DNA from: an uncultured Planctomycetaceae bacterium
GTDB taxonomy: Bacteria > Planctomycetota > Planctomycetia > Pirellulales > Pirellulaceae
Assembly (NCBI GenBank): GCA_903921945.1
Contig: CAIXSC010000193.1
Coordinates: 1 to 20,131, forward strand
Direction: 5' to 3'
Length of the DNA stretch: 20,131 nucleotides
This document shows positions 13,708-20,131 of this stretch, one piece after another; position 1 is the first letter of the stretch, and the number at the start of each line of letters is the position of its first letter. Below the pieces are notes generated by a model. It saw nothing but the letters and a program-made list of their open reading frames with translations. It was not told the origin of the DNA and did no database searches. The position numbers and the translations under genes were made by a program.

Positions 13708-15666
13708 CTATCGCGTCAGTTGGTAGCAATGCAAGGTCGCGGATCGCGCCGAAGCGGACGGGCCGAGCGTTCGGGCATCACGCAGGTCAAGCAACGGCAG
13801 GTCGCTGAGCTGAAACGTTGCTTCGGCCACGAGTTGCAGTCGGTTCGCGGCGGATGTCATTGCTTCATCCTGTCCGGCGTGCGGACCCGCAATCAAAAAT
13901 ACGGGACAGTCCGCGGCGTTGGCTCGCGGAATATCGCCTGTGGGAGCAATCCCGAACCCAGCCGGATCGCGAAACCGCGACTCGCGACTGAGAAGGTAAT
14001 ACACGGCCGGTTCGCCATAGGTTAGGAACACGGCTTGAGGTCGGGTGGTACCAACTGGCAACCGAGTCCCAGGGCCATCGAGGGTGCGGGTTTGAGTGTG
14101 GGTAGTCGCCAAGGCGCGATCGACCAGCAGCGAGGCCGCTCGGCGGAGATCCGTTCGGTCGCGCCAAGCAGGCATGCCCCGCTGAAGAAGCGTTGGGGCG
14201 CGAACCGCCACGACTGCCATCCAAACCACCGCCAGCACGATGCCCGCACGCATCGACAAGATTGAATGACCGGGCCCGCTGGATGCTCGGGCGAGCAACG
14301 CGCCGGCAACCAGCCATAAGGCGGCGACCAGCGGAAGCGCGAGTCGCGCGTAGGGCGTATAGTTCGGCGTCGCCACAAACAGTCCGCCCACCCAAGCCGC
14401 GGTGATACACGTTCCCCACGTCAGTTGCTCTGGCCTTTGCCAAGCGTCCCGCGCGACGAGCCACCCCCAAACGACAGCCGCGCCAAGCAGCACGGGGAAA
14501 GTTCCCAGGATCAAACTACCGATCGACAGTCCCACCGCCAGATGGAACCCTCGGCGACGGAACTGCATGCCCGCCACCAACAATGGCCCCGCGATCGTGG
14601 TCAACCCCCCGTCAAACCAAGCGAGGTTCGCGGCTTGACGGGATAGCGATCCGAACCAACCGAGCGGCCCGACCACATAGCGGCGATGGTTGGCGGCGAT
14701 GTCGGCGTAGCGATCGCCGTCGGCGGACAGCAGATACAACTGGGCGGCAAACGCGATGCCGGCAATCGCGGCGACCGCCACCGCCGCGCCCCATGCCGGC
14801 ACTTCGGCGACACCAGAAACACGGGGCAAATCGGTCTGCCCCTTCCACGGAACACCCTCGGCCCGAGCGGCCTCCGCTTTCGGCGCGAGCGGTTCCGACC
14901 GTCGGCGCGGCTCGGCCCCGGATCGCGGATTGCCCTGAGAAGAAGTTTGGCGGCGCGTAACCAGCAAGTCGGCGGCCGACTTCAGCGTTAGCGCGGCAGC
15001 GCCGATCGCCAGCGGGAGCCAACCGTTGTATTTGATCCACCAGCCGATACCGGTGAGTGCGCCCGCGATCAAGATCGGCGCCGAACGGCCGGTTCGAAAG
15101 GCGGGCTCCAGCGCGGCTAGGGCCAGGAGCACGAGTAAAAGCAGCGGCGAATCGGTGAGCGCCGAACGGGAGAAAGCGGCATGCAGGTCGCTCGTTGCGG
15201 CAAGCGTCGCCGCGATAGCTCCGGCCAGCGGCCCGAACCAACGATAGCCGAGCCAGCCGATTGCCAACGGCGTCAGACATCCGGCGAGCACCCCGATCAT
15301 CATGGGTGACCAAGACGCGTCGCCCGTCGACCAGGCCGCGAACGCGTGCAGGCTTGGGACGATCGGCGGCGCGTAGAGATGCCGCATCGGGTACGAAGTG
15401 CGTCCACGTTCATCCGGCGGCAAAGTCGCGACGTAGACTCCCTCGTCAAAGTGGTCCACGCCGCTGGCCGCAAGGTGTGCCACGCGAACGCACGCCCCGC
15501 CGACAATCGCGACGATCGCGACCAGCAACAGCGGGGAGAGTCCCCCCCAAGACGCGGTGGCAATTATTTTTCGGGAAATGAGAATTCGCCCCTCGCGTCG
15601 GTGATACGTGGGATAGTGCGCAACGGACCGCACCGTAAAAAGTTGTCGAAGTTTGGGCAAATCCAA
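13708..15666 (-). CDS. GT39/ArnT-like integral membrane glycosyltransferase
   Basis: A protein of up to 652 residues with about ten or more hydrophobic segments, resembling the dolichyl-phosphate-mannose/ArnT-like GT39 group, which transfers a sugar from a polyprenyl-phosphate donor on the outer face of the inner membrane. The first outer loop has DHFDEGVYV (71-79) with the acidic pair of this family, and FSRSALTDSPL (165-175) matches a second conserved loop. A hydrophilic insert of about 50 residues (237-290) splits two membrane segments. The longest frame begins with TTG at 15666. A GTG at codon 12 (15633) is an alternative, and no ATG lies before residue 94. The acceptor is unknown. It is divergent from the RNase III gene. 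Confidence 0.82.
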   Translation of the reverse strand: MDLPKLRQLFTVRSVAHYPTYHRREGRILISRKIIATASWGGLSPLLLVAIVAIVGGACVRVAHLAASGVDHFDEGVYVATLPPDERGRTSYPMRHLYAPPIVPSLHAFAAWSTGDASWSPMMIGVLAGCLTPLAIGWLGYRWFGPLAGAIAATLAATSDLHAAFSRSALTDSPLLLLVLLALAALEPAFRTGRSAPILIAGALTGIGWWIKYNGWLPLAIGAAALTLKSAADLLVTRRQTSSQGNPRSGAEPRRRSEPLAPKAEAARAEGVPWKGQTDLPRVSGVAEVPAWGAAVAVAAIAGIAFAAQLYLLSADGDRYADIAANHRRYVVGPLGWFGSLSRQAANLAWFDGGLTTIAGPLLVAGMQFRRRGFHLAVGLSIGSLILGTFPVLLGAAVVWGWLVARDAWQRPEQLTWGTCITAAWVGGLFVATPNYTPYARLALPLVAALWLVAGALLARASSGPGHSILSMRAGIVLAVVWMAVVAVRAPTLLQRGMPAWRDRTDLRRAASLLVDRALATTHTQTRTLDGPGTRLPVGTTRPQAVFLTYGEPAVYYLLSRESRFRDPAGFGIAPTGDIPRANAADCPVFLIAGPHAGQDEAMTSAANRLQLVAEATFQLSDLPLLDLRDARTLGPSASARSATLHCYQLTR

Positions 15667-15876
15667 TCGGGAGCGGGCCTTTAATAGCTGACCAGTGAGC
15701 TACCACGGAAGGATGGGGCGGAAAATCCAACCAGCCGGTTCACACGAGACGATTCACCCTAGCGGATTCATGGGCCGACCGGCAACATCCGAGCAAGCTC
15801 GGGCCGACAAACCCCTCTTTTGACGACACCACAATCCATCACACCCCTCGTGGGACATCTCATCAAGTTACTTGGA
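15667..15876. other. Divergent intergenic region between the glycosyltransferase and RNase III genes
   Basis: About 150-210 bases, depending on which RNase III start is real. It must hold promoters for both genes. A TATTAA hexamer on the minus strand (15681-15686) could be a -10 box for the glycosyltransferase gene but has no good -35 partner. A perfect inverted repeat, CCGAGC-AA-GCTCGG, lies at 15789-15802. No convincing Shine-Dalgarno sequence precedes any candidate RNase III start. Confidence 0.4.
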
Positions 15877-16821
15877 ATGACAAACCGAAAAGATCAATCA
15901 GAGGGGCAAAAGGACATCGAGGGAACTCCGGACCCGGCACCGGCCGCCGGTCCATCTCCCACGCTGGACGGTGGCGGCGCTGACACGGGTGCGGCGAATG
16001 TGTTTCCCGCCAATCCGAACACATCCGTTCCTGTGCCTTTTCCCGGTTCGACGGCCGAAGGAACGCATGCCAACCATCCAAGCAACCACGGGAAAGACGC
16101 GACATTGGATGAAGAAACCCTTGACCGGCTCCGCCGCTGCATGCAGCGCACCGGGATCTCTTTCAAGAATCTCTGGCTGCTTCGCCTGGCGCTAACGCAT
16201 GCTTCGTCGGCGACCAATGCGCTGGATTCCAACGAGCGTCTCGAATTCCTCGGCGATTCCCTCCTGGGATTGGTCGCCAGCGAACTGCTCTACGAGCGTT
16301 ACCCCGAGCGGCTGGAAGGCGACCTGACGCGAATGAAAGCGCTGATGGTTAGTAGTAAATGGTGTAGCCGATTCTGCAACGAACTCGGACTGCGCGAATT
16401 CATGCAACTCGGTAAAGGCATCTCGCACAACAGTATCTCGGATAAGGTCTTGGGAAACCTGTTCGAGGCTTTCTACGGCGCGGTGCTTGCCGATGGCGGG
16501 GTGATGCGTGCTCGCGATCTATTGCGCACTCTGTTGACCAAATTTTTACCGGTTATCGAAGCCGCCTCCAACAAGGACAATCCCAAGTCCGACTTGCAAC
16601 AAGTCGCACAGCGCCATTTCAATGCCTCGCCGGTCTACGAGTTGATTCAGGAGTCCGGGCCGGATCACCAGAAGACTTTCCAGATTCGCGTGCGTATCCA
16701 TCAGATGGTTTTTCCACCTGCATGGGGCACGAGCAAGAAAGAAGCGGAAAAGAAAGCCGCTTGGAATGCCCTTAATGAGCTACTCCGGCAAGGGATCATC
16801 GACGATTCCGTCTTCGATTGA
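15877..16821 (+). CDS. rnc: Ribonuclease III
   Basis: A 314-residue double-strand-specific endoribonuclease that processes rRNA precursors and structured mRNAs. The family signature ERLEFLGDSLL is at 120-130, with catalytic Glu123 and Asp127. The second acidic cluster is GNLFEAFYGA (193-202), with catalytic Glu197 and Asn194 in place of the usual Asp. A dsRNA-binding domain runs from about 235 to 303 (NPKSDLQQVAQ to GTSKKEAEKKAAWNAL). The N-terminal 75 or so residues are a Pro/Gly/Ser/Thr-rich, probably disordered extension absent from E. coli RNase III. I prefer the ATG at 15877. An open frame continues upstream with GTG at 15850 and TTG at 15820, so the extension could be up to 19 residues longer. 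Confidence 0.93.
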   Translation: MTNRKDQSEGQKDIEGTPDPAPAAGPSPTLDGGGADTGAANVFPANPNTSVPVPFPGSTAEGTHANHPSNHGKDATLDEETLDRLRRCMQRTGISFKNLWLLRLALTHASSATNALDSNERLEFLGDSLLGLVASELLYERYPERLEGDLTRMKALMVSSKWCSRFCNELGLREFMQLGKGISHNSISDKVLGNLFEAFYGAVLADGGVMRARDLLRTLLTKFLPVIEAASNKDNPKSDLQQVAQRHFNASPVYELIQESGPDHQKTFQIRVRIHQMVFPPAWGTSKKEAEKKAAWNALNELLRQGIIDDSVFD

Positions 16822-16870
16822 CAACAAAGTGGCCGACGAGGACGTGCGGTCGGCGCATCACTTGTCGACA

Positions 16871-16915
16871 CGGCGCATCGCCGATCGGCACGCCGACTTT
16901 CGGCACGCCGCGGAT
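16871..16915. terminator. Possible weak bidirectional terminator in a degenerate 15-bp repeat, RNase III/permease convergence
   Basis: The 95-base gap between the convergent genes holds three degenerate 15-bp units (16871, 16886, 16901) sharing CGGCACGCCG. Within them are a perfect palindrome GCCGATCGGC (16880-16889) and a small hairpin GCCGA-CTT-TCGGC (16892-16904). The stems are short and no clear T-run follows, so terminator function is only a suggestion. Confidence 0.3.
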
Positions 16916-16916
16916 T

Positions 16917-18104
16917 TCAGTTCCAGCGAAACAGCCGCAGCGCCAGCGCGAACGACACCGAGGCCCAGATCGCCAATCCGATCAGTTCCCGCGGCTGAGA
17001 CCACGCGGCCAAGCCTTCGATCATCACGCCCCGCAATCCGTCAATCGCCATCGTCAACGGCAACAGCTTGATCCATGGCTGGACGGCTGTCGGGAACCGA
17101 TCCGACGAAAAAAAGATGCCCGATAACACCCACATCGGCAACATCACGAGATTCATCAGGCCTGACACCGATTCCAAAGTACGGGCGCGGCTGGCCACCA
17201 GCAAACCGATGCCCGCGAACGCGAGCGCTCCCAGCAGGATGAACACGAGCACGCCGACCAGTCCGCCTTGGGACTGCACGCCAAACGCGAAGCGGGCGAA
17301 GGCGAGCAACACGAGCACTTCGGGCAGCAGAAACAGCAAACGACTGGCCAGGATGGCTGCCAGGAAATGGGAGCGGGGCATGGGGGTGGCGAGGAACCGC
17401 TTGAGCAACTTGCGGATCCGCATGTCGACAATCACGTAACCGACGCCCCACAGACCGCCTCCCATCAAGCTCATTCCGAGCAATCCGGGCACGAGAAAGT
17501 CGATGTAGCGTCCGCCCGGTTCGTCGAAATTGCGGTCTTCGGCCATGAAGGCGTCCCGCCGCCCCGCCGCCCGCTGCAGTGCGTCCTCCACGGCGTTCCG
17601 CGCGAGCAGGCTTTCCTTGCGAGTGAAATCGTACAAGTAGGCGTACCGCGCCCCGCCCTTCGCAACTGCGGCCCCCTCCGCAACCGCCCCGCCCTCCGCG
17701 ACCGGCGGATCCGTAGCAACCGCCCCGCCCCCCGCGACCGGCGGATCCGTAGCGACCGCGCTGCCTTCCGCGGTCGTCAACTCCGCCGCACCGCGGACGA
17801 CGACAACAACGACGTCGGTCTTCCCGCCACGCAATCGTTGCCGGGCGGCCGTATCCGTTCCCTCGGTCACCACAAACCGCGACTCGCGGGCCAACGCGGC
17901 CAGCGGTCCCGCGTCAGCCGGCGGGGCGTCGGCCCGCGTCTTCACCACATCCACACGCATTTGCTCAACCGGTTGATTGCGGAAGGCGATGCCAAGCGCG
18001 GTGGCCATCAACAGTGGGAAGCCGTACACCCAGAACAGCGCCTCCGGTTCGCGAATGAACTCGCGGATCCGTGACAGCGTCAACTGCGCAAATGCGGAAG
18101 ACAT
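16917..18104 (-). CDS. ABC-2 type transporter permease
   Basis: A 395-residue membrane subunit of an ABC-2 exporter, paired with the ATPase gene that ends 9 bases before it. A first membrane helix (about 23-41, ALFWVYGFPLLMATALGIAF) is followed by a large domain outside the membrane (about 42-200). A core of about five helices follows from IDFLVPGLLGMSLMGGG onward, including the conserved MWVLSGIFF and LPLTMAIDGLRG stretches. Such permeases export drugs, lipids, polysaccharides or proteins, and the cargo here is unknown. The soluble domain contains a Gly/Ala/Val/Pro repeat at about 115-152 encoded by a 36-bp tandem repeat. Confidence 0.93.
   Translation of the reverse strand: MSSAFAQLTLSRIREFIREPEALFWVYGFPLLMATALGIAFRNQPVEQMRVDVVKTRADAPPADAGPLAALARESRFVVTEGTDTAARQRLRGGKTDVVVVVVRGAAELTTAEGSAVATDPPVAGGGAVATDPPVAEGGAVAEGAAVAKGGARYAYLYDFTRKESLLARNAVEDALQRAAGRRDAFMAEDRNFDEPGGRYIDFLVPGLLGMSLMGGGLWGVGYVIVDMRIRKLLKRFLATPMPRSHFLAAILASRLLFLLPEVLVLLAFARFAFGVQSQGGLVGVLVFILLGALAFAGIGLLVASRARTLESVSGLMNLVMLPMWVLSGIFFSSDRFPTAVQPWIKLLPLTMAIDGLRGVMIEGLAAWSQPRELIGLAIWASVSFALALRLFRWN
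17648..17765. repeat. 36-bp tandem repeat inside the ABC-2 permease gene
   Basis: Three 36-bp units start at 17648, 17684 and 17720, with a partial fourth from 17756. Units 2 and 3 are nearly identical, and unit 1 is diverged in its second half. Each 36-mer looks like two related 18-mers. The product is repeated GGAVATDPPVA-type dodecapeptides in the domain outside the membrane. Confidence 0.85.
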
Positions 18105-18113
18105 ACGGGACGC

Positions 18114-19088
18114 CTATTCGCGAACGGACGGTTCCGCGTCGCTCAACGCGTGTCCCGCCACTTTGATGAACACATCTTCGAGGCTAGCGTGACGCGTCGT
18201 CAGGCCCGCCAGTTGGAAGCCCAAATCGGCGAGCCGCGCGAGCAACGCGGGAATCGCCACATGCGGTTCGGCGACCGACAACGCCAATCGTTCGCCGTCA
18301 TCACGGGCCCCCGTCACCGACGGCAAGGCCAGCATGGCATCCAGTGTCGGGCGGCGGCCGGCGCCTCCGGTTGCCAGTCGATCGCTCGCCTGGAACTCGA
18401 TGACGTGTTCGCCGCCAAGCGAAGCGATCAAGGCGCGGGGCGTGTCGCAGGCGATGACACGGCCACGATCGACAATAGCGACACGGTCGCAAAGCCGCTC
18501 GGCTTCGTCCAGGTAATGCGTCGTCAGCAACACAGTCCGCCGCGAATCACGGAATTGCTGGATCACCGACCACAGCTCGCGGCGGGAACGCGGATCGAGC
18601 CCGGTGGTGGGCTCGTCGAGAAACAGCAGTTCGGGATCTCCGACGAGAGCGCAGGCGACCGCCAATCGCTGTTTTTGGCCGCCTGACAACTTGCCCACGC
18701 GCGCATCCGCCTTGTCGCCCAAGGACAACTGGGCAATCAACTGGTCGGGGTCGCGGCCCTGGCGATAAAAGCTTCGGAAGAGACGCAGCGTTTCCCGCAG
18801 CGTCAGCTTTTCGGACAGACGGGTTTCTTGCAGTGAAATGCCGATGCGTTGGCGAATCGCATCGCCGTCTCGGTCCCAGCGGAGTCCAAGGATTTCCACG
18901 TCGCCGCTGGTGGCGTCGAGCAGTCCTTCCAGGATTTCGATGGTCGTTGTCTTGCCCGCGCCGTTCGGTCCCAGCAGGCCAAAGCATTCACCCCGTTCGA
19001 CGTGCAAGTCGATGCCGCGAACCGCTTCGACAGGCGGAGACGCCGGGTAGGTTTTCCGCAGGTCGCGGACGCGGATCGCGTCGCTCAT
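18114..19088 (-). CDS. ABC transporter ATP-binding protein
   Basis: A 324-residue ATPase of the drug/lipid/polysaccharide exporter type that powers the ABC-2 permease encoded downstream. Walker A is GPNGAGKTT (40-48), the Q-loop is Gln87 (ISLQET), the signature is LSGGQKQR (134-141), Walker B is LLFLDEP (154-160) with catalytic Glu159, the D-loop is GLDPRS, and the switch His is in TTHYLDEAE (189-197). A C-terminal extension of about 90 residues after the nucleotide-binding domain fits the DrrA-like subgroup. All catalytic motifs are intact. Its ATG overlaps the TGA of the DUF1501 gene (ATGA), so translation of the two is probably coupled. Confidence 0.96.
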   Translation of the reverse strand: MSDAIRVRDLRKTYPASPPVEAVRGIDLHVERGECFGLLGPNGAGKTTTIEILEGLLDATSGDVEILGLRWDRDGDAIRQRIGISLQETRLSEKLTLRETLRLFRSFYRQGRDPDQLIAQLSLGDKADARVGKLSGGQKQRLAVACALVGDPELLFLDEPTTGLDPRSRRELWSVIQQFRDSRRTVLLTTHYLDEAERLCDRVAIVDRGRVIACDTPRALIASLGGEHVIEFQASDRLATGGAGRRPTLDAMLALPSVTGARDDGERLALSVAEPHVAIPALLARLADLGFQLAGLTTRHASLEDVFIKVAGHALSDAEPSVRE

Positions 19089-20131
19089 GCCAACACCGCC
19101 TCGACCACGTTTCCGTACACGTCGGTTAAGCGGAAATCGCGGCCCGCGTGGCGATACGTCAGGCGAGTGTGATCGAACCCCAAGAGATGCAACAAGGTCG
19201 CGTGCAGGTCATGGACATGGACCGGGTTTTCCACGGCTCGATAGCCAAACTCGTCGGTCGCCCCGTAGGCCATTCCTCCCTTGACGCCGCCGCCCGCGAG
19301 CCACACCGAGAAGCCCCAGTGGTTGTGATCGCGGCCTCCGCCCGGTTTGCCGTTGACTAGCTCCACCGCCGGCGTCCGGCCAAACTCGCCGCCACACAGC
19401 ACAATCGTCTCGTCAAACAGGCCGCGTTGCTTCAAATCGCTCAGCAGCGCCGCGATCGCGCCATCGACCTGCTGAGCCAATTGCCGATGTCCCTTCTCTA
19501 GGTCGTTGTGGCTGTCCCAGGGCTGCACGTCGCCATGGTAGCACTGCACGACGCGAACGCCGCGTTCGATGAGCCGCCGGGCCAACAGCAGTTGCCGGCC
19601 CTGCATCGTGTCGCCGTAAGCTTCCAGCACATGCTTGGGCTCGCGTTCCAAATCGAACGCGTCGGTCGCCTCGGCCTGCATCCGAAACGCCAATTCAAAC
19701 GCCTCGATCCGCGCCTCCAATTCGGGTTCGTCCTGCCGTCCCGCCCTGTGACGCTGGTTCATTCGCTGCAACAAGTCGAGTTGCCGACGCTGTTCGGACT
19801 TTCCAAGCCGCGGATTCGCGACATTTTCCACCAGTTGCTCCACCTTGCGTTTACGCGTGTCCAAATGCGTGCCTTGGTAGATTCCCGGCAAGAACGCTGA
19901 ACGCCAATTCGAGACGTCCGCCACCGGCAAGCCGGGACACATGGCGACAAACCCGGGAAGATTCTGGTTCTCCGAACCCAGGCCATACGTCAACCACGCG
20001 CCCAGACTGGGACGCGAAAGACGCTCGTCGCCGCAGTTCATCAGCCGCATCGATTGCTCGTGATTCGGCGTGTTCGCGTGCATCGAACGAATGAAACAGA
20101 TGTCGTCCACATGGGCCGCCATCCGCTCGAA
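19085..20131 (-). CDS. DUF1501 family protein, N-terminus outside the window
   Basis: The C-terminal 348 residues of a second DUF1501 protein. The frame is open to the window edge and the visible sequence begins inside the family (just before HVDDICFIRSMHANTPNHEQ), so roughly 120 N-terminal residues, including any Tat signal, are missing. The methionine at 20122 is internal. Conserved parts are YHGDVQPWDSHND, LCGGEFGRTP, GRDHNHWGFSVWLAGGGVKGG and a HDLHATLLHLLGFDHTRLTYRHAGRDFRLTDV C-terminal region. It belongs to a different subgroup from the DUF1501 at 9878-11212, with a longer central helical region. It is 4 bases into the ABC ATPase gene, an unusual partner. Confidence 0.93.
   Translation of the reverse strand, partial: FERMAAHVDDICFIRSMHANTPNHEQSMRLMNCGDERLSRPSLGAWLTYGLGSENQNLPGFVAMCPGLPVADVSNWRSAFLPGIYQGTHLDTRKRKVEQLVENVANPRLGKSEQRRQLDLLQRMNQRHRAGRQDEPELEARIEAFELAFRMQAEATDAFDLEREPKHVLEAYGDTMQGRQLLLARRLIERGVRVVQCYHGDVQPWDSHNDLEKGHRQLAQQVDGAIAALLSDLKQRGLFDETIVLCGGEFGRTPAVELVNGKPGGGRDHNHWGFSVWLAGGGVKGGMAYGATDEFGYRAVENPVHVHDLHATLLHLLGFDHTRLTYRHAGRDFRLTDVYGNVVEAVLA

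Noticed and set aside
17648..17765. 36-bp repeat considered as a CRISPR array
   Set aside because: Units are directly adjacent with no spacers and lie in frame inside a permease gene.

Overview
The window looks like ordinary GC-rich chromosome from a planctomycete (Planctomycetota, probably Pirellulales-like; the phylum call is firm, the order is a guess). The reasons are two DUF1501 proteins, one DUF1549/DUF1553 protein with a cytochrome-like cysteine motif, and a PPC-domain surface protein. These families are strongly expanded in that phylum. Shine-Dalgarno signals are sparse. I see no rRNA, tRNA, CRISPR array, transposase or integrase, and no gene-free stretch longer than about 230 bases.

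Layout. (1) 111-2557, plus strand: a PLP-dependent trans-sulfuration-type enzyme, then a 227-base spacer with a 15-bp tandem repeat, then an NAD-binding epimerase-like protein. (2) 15666-2578, minus strand: a 13-kb run of seven genes in one direction. In transcription order they are a GT39-type membrane glycosyltransferase, DUF1549/DUF1553, a Tat-exported DUF1501, a PPC-domain protein, a PIN/NYN-like protein, an MFS transporter and a DinG/XPD-type helicase. The central five are tightly spaced (13, 51, minus 4 and 39 bases) and probably co-transcribed. (3) Ribonuclease III on the plus strand, divergent from the glycosyltransferase gene. (4) 20131-16917, minus strand: a second DUF1501 (5' end outside the window), an ABC ATPase that overlaps it by 4 bases, and an ABC-2 permease. 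These are probably one export operon.

How the genes work together. The DUF1549/1553, DUF1501 and PPC trio is the common planctomycete cell-surface cassette of unknown biochemistry. The first two have export signals and the third has a signal-like N-terminus. The second DUF1501 is translationally coupled to an ABC exporter. The flanking metabolic, helicase and RNase genes look like housekeeping neighbours.

The main surprises are these. In-frame 15-bp (five-codon) tandem repeats recur in unrelated genes and in one spacer. That spacer is an open continuation of the upstream gene, past its stop, that ends in an ATGA overlap with the next gene. The helicase lacks the expected first Fe-S cysteine, and the epimerase lacks the catalytic Lys of YxxxK. 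Two strong hairpins flank the helicase gene. I did not find a convincing new defence or mobile system.
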